The notes under the pieces: model-generated | What the model was told of the DNA's origin: nothing | What the model saw: only the letters and a program-made list of their open reading frames with translations | Database searches by the model: none | Position numbers and translations under genes: made by a program | In this document: positions 34,056 to 41,916 of the stretch, in pieces | Layout of the letters: the number at the start of each line of letters is the position of its first letter | Position numbering within the stretch: position 1 is the stretch's first letter | NCBI RefSeq assembly: GCF_021245725.1 | Contig: NZ_JAJGSX010000001.1 | Span: 620,001-684,000 of the forward strand | Length of the DNA stretch: 64,000 bases | Reading direction: 5' to 3' | Origin: Pseudonocardia sp. TRM90224 | Lineage (GTDB): Bacteria; Actinomycetota; Actinomycetes; Mycobacteriales; Pseudonocardiaceae

Positions 34056-34529
34056 ATGTCCACGTCTGGCACCTCTGGCACTTCCAAGACCGACCCACCC
34101 GTCGATCCGCGCGGGGTGCGCTTCGCCGCCGCGCTGACGACGGTCGTGCTCGCGCTGGTGCTGCTGTCCGGTAGCGGATGGCTGCTCGCCGCGCAGGGTG
34201 TCGTGTTCGCGCTCGGCGCCTTCGCGGGGATGCGGTTCTCGCCGTACTCCGTGCTCTTCCGCTCGCTCGTCGCGCGCCGGCTCGGGCCGCCGTCGGAGAG
34301 GGAGGACGCGGCGCCGGTCCGGTTCTCCCAGCTCGTCGGCTTCGTCTTCGCCGTCGCCGGCACGGTCGGCTTCTTCACCGGCCTGACCGTGCTCGGCATC
34401 ATCGCGACGGCGTTCGCGCTGGTAGCCGCATTCCTCAACGCCGCATTCGGGTTCTGCCTCGGCTGCGAGATGTACGCACTGATCGTCCGCCTCCGTCAAT
34501 CCGTCAACAAGCAAGGAGCCACCGCATGA
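34056..34529 (+). CDS. DUF4395 membrane protein
   Basis: This 157-residue protein has a short Ser/Thr-rich N-terminus, then DUF4395: two pairs of membrane helices (about 29-60 and 93-130) with PPVDPRGVRFAAALT at the start and the conserved CLGC (in FGFCLGCEMYALIV) near the end. The paired cysteines suggest a role in membrane sulfur or thiol transport; the family is uncharacterised and typically sits with thiosulfate sulfurtransferases. The ATG at 34056 is behind AGGAG. It overlaps the sulfurtransferase start by 4 nt. Confidence 0.9.
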   Translation: MSTSGTSGTSKTDPPVDPRGVRFAAALTTVVLALVLLSGSGWLLAAQGVVFALGAFAGMRFSPYSVLFRSLVARRLGPPSEREDAAPVRFSQLVGFVFAVAGTVGFFTGLTVLGIIATAFALVAAFLNAAFGFCLGCEMYALIVRLRQSVNKQGATA

Positions 34530-35365
34530 GCCGCCAGGACGTCCTGGTCACCACCGAATGGGCCGAGAAGAACCTCGGCACGGAGGGCATCGTCTTCCTC
34601 GAGGTCGACGAGGACACCACCGCGTACGACGGCGGCCACCTCACCGGTGCCGTCAAGATCAACTGGACCACCGAGCTGCAGGACCCGGTGCGCCGCGACA
34701 TCGTCACGAAGGAGCAGTTCGAGCAGCTGCTCTCCAGCAAGGGCGTCTCGGCCGACGACACCGTCGTGCTCTACGGCGGCAACAACAACTGGTTCGCCGC
34801 CTACGCCTACTGGCAGTTCAAGCTCTACGGCCACGCCGACGTGAAGCTGCTCGACGGCGGGCGCAAGAAGTGGGAGCTCGACGGCCGCCCGCTCACCACC
34901 GACGTGGCCGAGCGCACCGCCACCACCTACACCGCCAAGGACGCCGACGTCTCGATCCGCGCCTTCCGCGACGAGGTCGTCGACGCGATCGGCAACAAGA
35001 ACCTCGTCGACGTCCGCTCGCCCGACGAGTTCTCCGGCAAGATCCTCGCGCCGGCGCACCTCCCGCAGGAGCAGTCGCAGCGCCCCGGCCACATCCCCAC
35101 GGCGATCAACATCCCGTGGAGCAAGGCGGCCAACGAGGACGGCACGTTCCGCTCCGACGAGGAGCTCGCCAAGCTCTACGGCGACGAGGGCTTCGACGGC
35201 GGCAAGGCGACCATCGCGTACTGCCGCATCGGCGAGCGCAGCTCGCACACCTGGGTGGTGCTGCACGAGCTGCTCGGCCACGGCGACGTCAAGAACTACG
35301 ACGGCAGCTGGACCGAGTACGGCTCGCTGATCGGCGTCCCGATCGAGCTGGGAGCGCGTGCCTGA
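34526..35365 (+). CDS. Thiosulfate sulfurtransferase (rhodanese, CysA2-like)
   Basis: This 279-residue two-domain rhodanese has an inactive N-terminal domain (VDEDTTAYDGGHLTGAVKINW) and an active C-terminal domain with catalytic Cys233 in YCRIGERSSHTW. Family landmarks VVLYGGNNNWFAAYAYW and SPDEFSGKILAP are clear. It transfers sulfane sulfur from thiosulfate to cyanide or biological acceptors in the cytoplasm. It is the central gene of a DUF4395-sulfurtransferase-SseC operon behind a Cys leader peptide, so it is probably up-regulated in sulfur or cysteine shortage. In M. tuberculosis the counterpart is cysA2/cysA3. Confidence 0.95.
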   Translation: MSRQDVLVTTEWAEKNLGTEGIVFLEVDEDTTAYDGGHLTGAVKINWTTELQDPVRRDIVTKEQFEQLLSSKGVSADDTVVLYGGNNNWFAAYAYWQFKLYGHADVKLLDGGRKKWELDGRPLTTDVAERTATTYTAKDADVSIRAFRDEVVDAIGNKNLVDVRSPDEFSGKILAPAHLPQEQSQRPGHIPTAINIPWSKAANEDGTFRSDEELAKLYGDEGFDGGKATIAYCRIGERSSHTWVVLHELLGHGDVKNYDGSWTEYGSLIGVPIELGARA

Positions 35366-35664
35366 TGTGTGGAGCACCTGACCAGGCCGTGGCACTCCCG
35401 CCCGGCACCGACCTGACCAAGGAGACCGTGCTGACCGGGCGCGTCGTCGCCGACGGCCAGCCCGTCGGCGGAGCGTTCGTCCGGCTGCTCGACGACACCG
35501 GCGAGTTCACCGCCGAGGTCGTCTCGTCCGCGAGCGGCGACTTCCGCTTCTTCGCCGCGCCGGGCACGTGGACGGTGCGTGCTCTCTCGCGCAGCGGCAA
35601 CGGCCAGACGGAGCTGACGGCCGACGCACCGGGCCTGCACCGGGCGGAGATCGCGGTCGCCTGA
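35365..35664 (+). CDS. sseC: SseC-like DUF1416 protein
   Basis: This 99-residue DUF1416 protein starts MCGAPDQAVALPPGTDL and has the carboxypeptidase-regulatory-like beta fold (VLTGRVVADGQPVGGAFVRLLD, then GDFRFFAAPGTWTVRALS). It shares one base with the stop of the sulfurtransferase (TGATG) and always partners that enzyme in actinobacteria (SseC in M. tuberculosis). The role is probably as an accessory in thiosulfate or sulfite metabolism; no catalytic residues are evident. A strong hairpin follows 12 nt after its stop. Confidence 0.92.
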   Translation: MCGAPDQAVALPPGTDLTKETVLTGRVVADGQPVGGAFVRLLDDTGEFTAEVVSSASGDFRFFAAPGTWTVRALSRSGNGQTELTADAPGLHRAEIAVA

Positions 35665-35676
35665 ACCGCTATTGCC

Positions 35677-35709
35677 AACGGCCCTCGCGCGACTCGCGCG
35701 GGGGCCGTT
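35677..35709 (+). terminator. Terminator of the sulfurtransferase operon
   Basis: AACGGCCCTCGCGCG pairs over 15 bp (one G-U pair) with 35695-35709 around the 3-base loop ACT. It lies 12 nt after the sseC stop. No long T run follows. Confidence 0.8.
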
Positions 35710-35748
35710 CGCTGTGCACCGCGCCTACGCGGACTACGCTTCCCCGCC

Positions 35749-35880
35749 GTGCACTGGGTATTCACCGGCCTGCTGATCGCGGTCAGCGCCGGCATCGTCG
35801 TCTACACCGGCTACCTGCTCCGGCGGCTGTTCACCGCCGAACCGGCCGCCCCCGACGCACCTGTGGAGCCCACGCCATGA
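35749..35880 (+). CDS. Small single-pass membrane protein (43 aa)
   Basis: A 43-codon ORF starts GTG (MHWVFTGLLIAVSAGIVV) and has one membrane helix (about 4-24), then LLRRLF and a short acidic/Pro tail. Its stop overlaps the ATG of the nitrobindin gene (ATGA), which strongly supports translation. No known domain. It may help anchor or regulate the downstream heme protein, but that is only suggested by coupling. Confidence 0.7.
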   Translation: MHWVFTGLLIAVSAGIVVYTGYLLRRLFTAEPAAPDAPVEPTP

Positions 35881-36503
35881 CCGGCCCCGAATCCGAACTG
35901 CCCAGCACCATGCCCGGGCCGACGAACGCCGCTCCGGACTCACCGCGGCGCAACCGGCCGCGCTTCGACGACCTCCCCGTGCCGGACGACACCGCCAACC
36001 TGCGCGAAGGGCCCAGCCTGCACGACCAGTGCCTCGGCCTGCTGCCGCTCGTCGGCGTGTGGCGCGGGGCCGGGGAATCGGTCTACCCGACGATCGAGGG
36101 GCCGTACACGTTCGGCCAGCAGATCGTGTTCGCGCACGACGGGCGCCCGTTCCTCTCCTACGAGTCGCGCTCGTGGCTGCTCGGGCCGGACGGCGAGATC
36201 ATCAGGGCCGCGGCGAGGGAGACCGGCTTCTGGCGGCCGCAGCCCGACGGCGAGCTGGAAGTGATCCTCACGCACGCATCCGGCATCACGGAGATCTTCT
36301 ACGGCCGCGCGCGCAACCTCACGTCGTGGGAGATCGAGACCGACGCCGTGGTGCGCACGTCGAGCGCCAAGGACGTCACCGCGTCGCACCGGCTGTACGG
36401 GCTCGTCGAGGGCGGCGACCTCGCCTACGTCGACGAGCGCGCGATGATGGGCCAGCAGCTGCAGCCGCACCTCTCGGCCAGGCTGAGCCGCATCGCGGGC
36501 TAG
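35877..36503 (+). CDS. Nitrobindin-family heme-binding protein
   Basis: This 208-residue protein has a disordered Pro-rich N-terminus (about 1-35) and a FABP-like/THAP4-type beta barrel (about 50-205). It shows the family motif GVWRGAGESVYP (the LxGxWxGxG type) and a C-terminal HLSARLSRIAG, where His is the expected proximal heme ligand. Nitrobindins bind ferric heme and react with NO and peroxynitrite. The M. tuberculosis relative (Rv0813c) is also next to sseC-cysA2. The ATG overlaps the small membrane ORF. Confidence 0.9.
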   Translation: MTGPESELPSTMPGPTNAAPDSPRRNRPRFDDLPVPDDTANLREGPSLHDQCLGLLPLVGVWRGAGESVYPTIEGPYTFGQQIVFAHDGRPFLSYESRSWLLGPDGEIIRAAARETGFWRPQPDGELEVILTHASGITEIFYGRARNLTSWEIETDAVVRTSSAKDVTASHRLYGLVEGGDLAYVDERAMMGQQLQPHLSARLSRIAG

Positions 36504-36505
36504 GG

Positions 36506-37261
36506 TCACGCCGAGCGCTGGGTGTCCTGCCCGAGCAGCTCGACCACGTCGTCGAGCGGGAGCGCGGCCAGCTTGGCGAGCTGGTCGGGGCGCAGGCCCG
36601 TGCCGGCCAGCCGACGGAGCACGGCCCGCAGCACGGCACGCTCGTGGTTCACCGCGGCGGAGAGGCGGTCGAGCTGCGCCCGGCAGGCGTCGAGGTCGAT
36701 GGTGGCGCCGACGGCACGTGCGGGGTCGTCGAGCAGCACGGCGAGCAGGCGGTCGCGAGCGTCACCGCGCAGGCCGGCGGCGCGCTCGCTCGTCGAGGGC
36801 TGCTGCGGGACACCGGTGGCGGCGGCCGCGGCAGTCGCGGCGGTCCGGACGGCCAGTGCCTTCGCGACAGCTGCGGCGACGGACATGTTCGACCCGGGCG
36901 GTACGGATGGGTCTGCCGGCTTCTCCGGCGCCCGCTCCGGTGCGGCAGCCGACTCCCGCGGTTCGGGCACCGCAGGGGGCGGGGTGGGCGGCGGCGCCTT
37001 CGACTCCGGCGGGCGCAACACACGCTCCAGCAGCAGGGGCGACGAGATCGGGGCGTCGATCCCCCGAGCCGCGGCCGGCGGCGGAGTGAGCGGCGGAGCG
37101 GGCGTTGTTGTGTTCAACGGCTCCACTTGCGGGCCGGCCGGGGCGCGGCGCCGTCGGCGCGCACGCACGACCAGTACGGCGAGCAGGACGAGCCCGAGCA
37201 CCACCGCACCCGCGCCCGCATATAGCGGGATCAGCACGTCCGCCGTGAATGGCAGCTGCAT
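36506..37261 (-). CDS. Membrane-anchored hypothetical protein with Pro/Ala linker
   Basis: This 251-residue protein has one N-terminal membrane helix (about 13-34, YAGAGAVVLGLVLLAVLVV), a basic stop-transfer RARRRRR, a long Pro/Ala-rich linker (about 40-160), and a C-terminal helical domain (RDRLLAVLLDDPARAVGATIDLDACRAQLDRL... to LLGQDTQRSA). No recognised domain. It is just downstream of the DivIVA-like gene on the same strand (45 nt gap), so it may act in polar growth or the divisome. It converges on the nitrobindin gene with 2 nt between the stops. Confidence 0.75.
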   Translation of the reverse strand: MQLPFTADVLIPLYAGAGAVVLGLVLLAVLVVRARRRRRAPAGPQVEPLNTTTPAPPLTPPPAAARGIDAPISSPLLLERVLRPPESKAPPPTPPPAVPEPRESAAAPERAPEKPADPSVPPGSNMSVAAAVAKALAVRTAATAAAAATGVPQQPSTSERAAGLRGDARDRLLAVLLDDPARAVGATIDLDACRAQLDRLSAAVNHERAVLRAVLRRLAGTGLRPDQLAKLAALPLDDVVELLGQDTQRSA

Positions 37262-37306
37262 AAGCGCGCACCGTACGCCACTTGGAGTAACGCTACGCGA
37301 CCGGGC

Positions 37307-39658
37307 TCATCCGGAGCGTGACGAAGACGGCGATCGGTTCTTGCCGTAAGGGACGTTCGCGTTGGGCGCAGGGTGGGGGTTCGCGGCGCGCGGGTCGCGC
37401 TGGGGCGGACCGCCGCCGTTCGTGTGGCCGTTCGTGTGGCCGTTGGTGTGGCCGTTCGCATGACCATTGGGATGGCCGTTCGGCTGGCCGGTGACGTGGC
37501 CGTTCCCGTTCGGGTGGGCGGGCAGCGGGGGTGCGGCGAAGACGCCCGACCCCGACCCGTTGCGCACCGGGTTGACCTTCATCGTCGACTCGACGCCCTG
37601 CGACCGGTAGGCGGGCGTCGCGTCGCCGTCGGTGACGGGACCCGACGACCGGGCGCCCTGGATGGCCGCGGCGGCCGCATTCGGGCGGCGGGCCACGGCG
37701 GACGTCCGTGGCTCGATCTTCCCCTGCTCGCCCGTCGGCTGGAACAGGTCGGCCGCCACGGGTGTCGCCTCACCGCGGGGCCGCATCGACTGCGAGCTCT
37801 CGCCGGGCTGCGGGTGGCCGGGGAACGACGTCGGCACCGCAGCGGTCTCCGGGCTCTCGGGTGCCGCCGGGGCACCCCGAGGAGGTGCCGGTTCGGTGGT
37901 CGCGAGCATGGCCGTCGGCGTGCCGTTCTGCGCGTCGGGACGCTGCGCGGGGTTCGGCGAGGGGGTGGCGGGACTCGGCGCGCCTTGAGCCGGCTGGCCG
38001 GGGTTGCGCCCGGGCTGCTGGCCCTGCTGGTTCTGCTGGTTCTGTTGGCCCTGCTGCGGATGGCCCGGCCGGGCGGGCGACGGCGGCCGCGACCCACCGG
38101 GACCAGGAGCCGGCAGGCCCTGCTGACCGGTGTTCTGCTGGGCCGGGTTCTGCTGGGCCGGGTTCTGCTGGGCCGGCGGAGCCATGCCCGGGTGCGACTG
38201 GCTGGCCGTGCCCTTCTGATCCTGCTGGCCGGGAGCCTGCTGCCCACCTTGCGGCTTCGCACCTTGATGCGTGACGTTCTGCTGGTTCGGGCCCTGCTGA
38301 CCCTGCGGCATCTGGCCCTGCTGGGTTGGCTGGCCCTTCGCGGCGGCGTGCGGCCCCTGCGGGTTCGGGTTCTGCGGGTTCGGGTTCTGCGGACCCTGCC
38401 CCTTGGCGCCCTGCGGCCCGTGCCCCTGCGGGTTCGGACCCTGCTGGTGCGGGCCTTGCGGCCCGTGCTGCTGCCCGTGCACCTGCGGACCTTGCTGGCC
38501 CGGACCCTGCTGGCCCGGACCTTGCTGGTTCTTGGGGCCCTGCAGGTTCTGCCCCTGCTGGGTGTGCCCCTGCTGCTGCGGGCCTTGCTGGCCGGGCGCC
38601 TGCTGGCTGGGGGCGGGCTGGCCCGCCTTGCCCTGGCCGGGCTGACCCGGCGCCTGGGCGCCCTGGCTCGGCTGAGCCTTTCCCGACTGGGCCTGTCCCG
38701 GCTGCCCCTGTCCGGGCTGGGCCTGACCCGGCTGCGGCTGACCCGCCTGCGCGGCGGCCGGCTGCTGTTGCGGGGCACCTTGTGCCGGCTTTCCGTATCC
38801 CTGCGGGCTTGCGCCGATCGGCGAGACCTTCACCGGCTTCGGCGCCACCGGCGCCGGGGACGCGATCGGCCGCGGCGCCGCGGGGGCCGGCTGCGAGGTC
38901 GGCTGCGGAACCGGGCGGGGCGAGGCCTGCTGCGGCGTCGGGCGTGGGCCGGCGGGCGGCTGAGCGCCGGCGGGCTGCGGCTTGGCGGACTGCGGCTTGG
39001 CGGACTGCGGCTGGGCCGGCTGGGCCTGGACGGGCTGGGCCTGCGTGGGCTGCCCCTGGGCGGATTGCGGCGGGCCGGATTGCTGCGGGGCGGATTGCTG
39101 CTGCCCGGGCCCGGGCTTACCCGACTGGGCAGCCTGGGCGGGCTGCTGCGGCTTGTTCGGCTGCTTCTGCGGCTGCTGAAGCTGCTGAGACTGGCCGTGG
39201 CCCTGCTGCTGAGACGGTTGGGGCAGCTTCTGCTGGCCCGCCTGCTGCGGCTGGCCCGGGCGGCGGGGGCCCATGTCGTGCGACGCCCGCTCCATCGTCG
39301 ATGCCGCCAGCATCGGCTCCATCTGGCCGCGCATGCTGGCAAGATCGGCCTTGAGCTGGTCGCGCTGCCGCTTCAGCTCCGCGAGCTCGGCGCGTGCCTT
39401 GTCGGCCTCCGCCTTCGCGTTGCCGCGGATCATCGCGGCGTCCTTCTCTGCCTGCGCGACGAGCTCGGCCGCCTTGTTGCGGTCGGCGGCCGGGGTGACC
39501 ACGGGCAGCGGCTGGCTGCGCGCCACGGCGAGGTCGGCCCGCATCTTGGAGAGGATGCGCTGGAGGCGTGCGACGTGCTCGTCGACCTGCCGGCGGTCGT
39601 ATCCGCGGAGAACGACGTCGAACCGAGGGGGCCCTGAGCCGCCCACGTCATTCGTCAT
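37307..39658 (-). CDS. DivIVA-like coiled-coil protein with giant Gln/Pro/Gly-rich tail
   Basis: This 783-residue protein starts with a DivIVA/Wag31-type N-terminal segment (PPRFDVVLRGYDRRQVDEHVARLQ, about residues 10-33), then a coiled coil (about 55-120, Ala/Glu/Lys-rich). The rest, more than 500 residues, is low-complexity Gln/Pro/Gly/Ala (GQQGPGQQGPQ-like). It ends in a run of NGHx repeats (NGHPNGHANGHTNGHTNGH) and a basic Ser tail. The head suggests membrane-curvature or pole binding; the tail looks prone to phase separation or to binding metals (His). The ATG at 39658 behind GAGGGGAA was chosen. Codon use remains actinobacterial throughout. Confidence 0.85.
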   Translation of the reverse strand: MTNDVGGSGPPRFDVVLRGYDRRQVDEHVARLQRILSKMRADLAVARSQPLPVVTPAADRNKAAELVAQAEKDAAMIRGNAKAEADKARAELAELKRQRDQLKADLASMRGQMEPMLAASTMERASHDMGPRRPGQPQQAGQQKLPQPSQQQGHGQSQQLQQPQKQPNKPQQPAQAAQSGKPGPGQQQSAPQQSGPPQSAQGQPTQAQPVQAQPAQPQSAKPQSAKPQPAGAQPPAGPRPTPQQASPRPVPQPTSQPAPAAPRPIASPAPVAPKPVKVSPIGASPQGYGKPAQGAPQQQPAAAQAGQPQPGQAQPGQGQPGQAQSGKAQPSQGAQAPGQPGQGKAGQPAPSQQAPGQQGPQQQGHTQQGQNLQGPKNQQGPGQQGPGQQGPQVHGQQHGPQGPHQQGPNPQGHGPQGAKGQGPQNPNPQNPNPQGPHAAAKGQPTQQGQMPQGQQGPNQQNVTHQGAKPQGGQQAPGQQDQKGTASQSHPGMAPPAQQNPAQQNPAQQNTGQQGLPAPGPGGSRPPSPARPGHPQQGQQNQQNQQGQQPGRNPGQPAQGAPSPATPSPNPAQRPDAQNGTPTAMLATTEPAPPRGAPAAPESPETAAVPTSFPGHPQPGESSQSMRPRGEATPVAADLFQPTGEQGKIEPRTSAVARRPNAAAAAIQGARSSGPVTDGDATPAYRSQGVESTMKVNPVRNGSGSGVFAAPPLPAHPNGNGHVTGQPNGHPNGHANGHTNGHTNGHTNGGGPPQRDPRAANPHPAPNANVPYGKNRSPSSSRSG

Positions 39659-39842
39659 CGTTCCCCTCCCCGACCTTGCTCGCGACCGTGTACTTGCTGA
39701 GAGTAGGTACGCGCCGCCCTCTGCCACGGCCGTTCACCCTGACGGAGCATACCGATCCTGGGCCGATCTTCCTTGCCCGGTGTTTCGGACCACCCTCATC
39801 GGTCTCGGGGCACCACCCCATCGGACGGCCTACCATCGGTAT

Positions 39843-40265
39843 GTGGACACCTCACTGCGGAGCACGCTGCACGAGCGCGGCCTCCGCATGACCCCGCAGC
39901 GCCAGCTCGTCCTCGACGCCGTGCGCGAGCTCGGTCATGCCACGCCGGAGCAGATCTGCACGCAGGTGCAACGCGCCGCGCCCGCCGTCAACATCACCAC
40001 CGTCTATCGGACGCTCGACCTGCTGGAGCGGATCGGTCTGGTCCGCCACACCCACCTCGGCCACGGCGCGCCCACCTACTCCGAGCGGGAGCACCAGCAC
40101 GTCCACCTCGTGTGCCACAGCTGCGGCGAGGTGAGCGAGACCCCCACCGAGCTGATGGACGCGCTCGCCGCGAGGTTGCGCCAGGAGTCGGGGTTCGAGC
40201 TCGACGTCACCCACGTGGCCTTGTCCGGCCAGTGCGGCGACTGCCGGGCGGCGAACGCCCGATGA
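39843..40265 (+). CDS. Fur-family metalloregulator, Nur-like
   Basis: This 140-residue Fur-family repressor has the winged helix (LRMTPQRQLVLDAVRELGHATPEQI at about 17-41, then NITTVYRTLDLLERIGLV), the metal-site histidines (HTHLGHGAPTY, EHQHVHLVCHSCGE) and structural CxxC pairs (CHSC, CGDC). Its sequence is close, from memory, to S. coelicolor Nur, the nickel-uptake regulator; Zur or FurA roles are less likely but possible. The GTG at 39843 precedes the first helix; it is divergent from the DivIVA-like gene and overlaps ygfZ by 4 nt. Confidence 0.88.
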   Translation: MDTSLRSTLHERGLRMTPQRQLVLDAVRELGHATPEQICTQVQRAAPAVNITTVYRTLDLLERIGLVRHTHLGHGAPTYSEREHQHVHLVCHSCGEVSETPTELMDALAARLRQESGFELDVTHVALSGQCGDCRAANAR

Positions 40266-41335
40266 CGATCCCGGCAACCGACCCGGACGCCGCCGTCCCC
40301 GCGCACCGCGGCGACCCGCTCGCCGAGCAGCGTGCGATGGCGCGCGCCGCGGCCGTCGTCGACCGCAGCCACCGCGGCGTCATCGCCGTACCCGGCGAGG
40401 AACGGCTGAGCTGGCTGCACCTCCTGCTCACCCAGCACGTCTCCGAGCTGCCCGCAGATACCGGCACCGAGGCGCTGGTGCTCGACATCAACGGCAGGGT
40501 GCTGCACCACATGGGCGTCGCGAGCACCGGCGACACCGTCTACCTCGACACCGACGCCGTCGAGGTGCCCGAGCTGCTCGACTACCTCAAGAAGATGGTG
40601 TTCTGGGCGAAGGTCGAGCCGCGTGACGCCAGCGCGGAACTCGCCGTGCTCAGCGTCGTCGGCCCGGAAACGCCCGCGGTCCTCACCGCGGCCGGGCTGC
40701 CGGTTCCGCGGCAACAGCTCGACGTCGTCGCCGTCGATGGCGGCGGGTTCGTCCGGCGCATGCCGTGGCCGGGGGCCGACGCCGCCGATGTCGTCGTGCC
40801 GCGGGAGAGCATGTCCACGTGGTGGGAGCGGCTCTCGTCGGCAGGCGCCCGGCCCGCCGGGACCATGGCGTTCGAGGCGCTACGCGTCGAGGCTCTGCGG
40901 CCGCGCAACGGGCTCGACACCGACGACCGGACGATCCCGCACGAGGTCGGCTGGATCGGCTCGGCCGTGCACCTCACCAAGGGCTGCTACCGCGGGCAGG
41001 AGACCGTCGCGCGGGTGGCGAACCTCGGCAAGCCGCCGCGCCGCCTCGTGCTGCTGCACCTCGACTCCGGCGACGACCACCTCCCCGTCGCCGGCGACCC
41101 CGTCGTTCGCGAAGGCCGGACGGTCGGGCGGGTGGGCACCGTCGTCCAGCACCACGAGCTGGGACCGGTGGCACTCGCGCTGGTCAAACGGACGGTGCCG
41201 GTCGATGCCGAGCTCACCGCCGGCGCTGACGAGCGCAGCGCTCCGGCCGCGATCGACCCGGCGTCCGTCCCGCCGGAGGACACCGCACCGCAGCCCGGCC
41301 GGGCTGCCCAGATGCGCGGCGGCCTGCGCGGCTGA
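40262..41335 (+). CDS. ygfZ: Folate-binding protein YgfZ/GcvT family
   Basis: This 357-residue aminomethyltransferase-like protein has the YgfZ signature KGCYRGQE (240-247, Cys242), the hallmark that separates it from GcvT. It starts with a tetrahydrofolate-binding domain (VIAVPGEERLSWLHLLLTQHV, about 40-60). YgfZ uses folate to support assembly or repair of iron-sulfur enzymes such as MiaB. It is translationally coupled (ATGA) to the Fur-family gene. The M. tuberculosis counterpart appears to be Rv0811c. The 30-residue C-terminal tail is Pro/Ala-rich. Confidence 0.93.
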   Translation: MTIPATDPDAAVPAHRGDPLAEQRAMARAAAVVDRSHRGVIAVPGEERLSWLHLLLTQHVSELPADTGTEALVLDINGRVLHHMGVASTGDTVYLDTDAVEVPELLDYLKKMVFWAKVEPRDASAELAVLSVVGPETPAVLTAAGLPVPRQQLDVVAVDGGGFVRRMPWPGADAADVVVPRESMSTWWERLSSAGARPAGTMAFEALRVEALRPRNGLDTDDRTIPHEVGWIGSAVHLTKGCYRGQETVARVANLGKPPRRLVLLHLDSGDDHLPVAGDPVVREGRTVGRVGTVVQHHELGPVALALVKRTVPVDAELTAGADERSAPAAIDPASVPPEDTAPQPGRAAQMRGGLRG

Positions 41336-41651
41336 TTCGCGTTACGCATGGCCGGTATTCGTCACTTGTTGCACGCGAAACCACTGGTCATTCCTTTCAG
41401 CTTCCTTCCAGGCTGACCGATACACAGTGGTAAGCGGCCGTACACATTTGTCTCCAATCACTGAATGCGCTTGCACCAGGACTCGCCGTCATCGCTCGAT
41501 GCATCCGTCTACCTGCGAGATGATTGCAAACATGCGATCTTGATCGATGCTCTGACCAGATCTGGATTCGATCAAGGGAAGACCCGCTCGATAGAGCGGG
41601 AATTGCGAGTTAATGTCGCCGGCGTCACGTCGATCCAACACTGGAGGGGTC
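41336..41651. other. 316-bp lower-GC intergenic region before the cysteine-rich peptide gene
   Basis: No gene is supported here. The stretch is clearly less GC-rich than its surroundings. It includes a 7-bp hairpin CCCGCTC-GATA-GAGCGGG (41583-41600) and ends in GGAGGGG before the peptide ATG. It probably holds the promoter and a long leader for the mini-peptide gene. No clear operator or riboswitch fold is recognised. Confidence 0.5.
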
Positions 41652-41816
41652 ATGCAGAGCCTGGTCAAGAAGGTCGCCGACGAACTGCTGGAGCTGGTTG
41701 CACCCAAGACGACTGCCGAAGCGGTCGTCTGCTGGCGCGAGTCGTGTGGCGGCGGCAAGGAGAAGGTCTGCTGCGTCCACAACGGCAGCCCGGTCTCGTG
41801 CACCCCGTGCCGGTGA
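41652..41816 (+). CDS. Cysteine-rich mini-peptide (54 aa), putative modified or secreted peptide precursor
   Basis: A 54-codon ORF begins ATG 6 nt behind GGAGGGG. Residues 1-24 (MQSLVKKVADELLELVAPKT...) form an amphipathic, leader-like helix. Residues 25-54 carry six cysteines at positions 27, 32, 40, 41, 50 and 53, a GGG turn and the ending SCTPCR. There is no classical signal peptide or lipobox. A long leader lies upstream and a strong hairpin lies 12 nt after the stop, so it is a monocistronic transcript. It could be a RiPP-like precursor, a metallothionein-like Cys peptide or a disulfide toxin; no modification enzyme is adjacent. An MFS permease follows after the terminator. Confidence 0.7.
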   Translation: MQSLVKKVADELLELVAPKTTAEAVVCWRESCGGGKEKVCCVHNGSPVSCTPCR

Positions 41817-41828
41817 CCTGATCGCAGG

Positions 41829-41862
41829 GACGAGGTGGGGACGCGCTCGCCCCCACCTCGTC
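41829..41862 (+). terminator. Terminator after the cysteine-rich peptide gene
   Basis: GACGAGGTGGGG (41829-41840) pairs perfectly with CCCCACCTCGTC (41851-41862) around a 10-base loop, 12 nt after the peptide stop and 54 nt before the MFS start. Confidence 0.82.
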
Positions 41863-41916
41863 CACCATCTGAGACAGATCTCTCGCTCTGCGGGATGCAG
41901 GCGTACCGTCCTGGCG

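Noticed and set aside
37373-39637. A very long open frame on the plus strand opposite the DivIVA-like gene
   Set aside because: It is the mirror of the repetitive, GC-rich Gln/Pro/Gly codons; its Leu/Arg/Gly-rich product has no domain, and the minus-strand frame has a ribosome site and a recognisable head.
41465-41821. A 118-codon frame running through the leader and out of frame over the Cys-rich peptide
   Set aside because: It has no ribosome site, poor third-position GC in its first part, and conflicts with the well-placed 54-codon ORF and its terminator.
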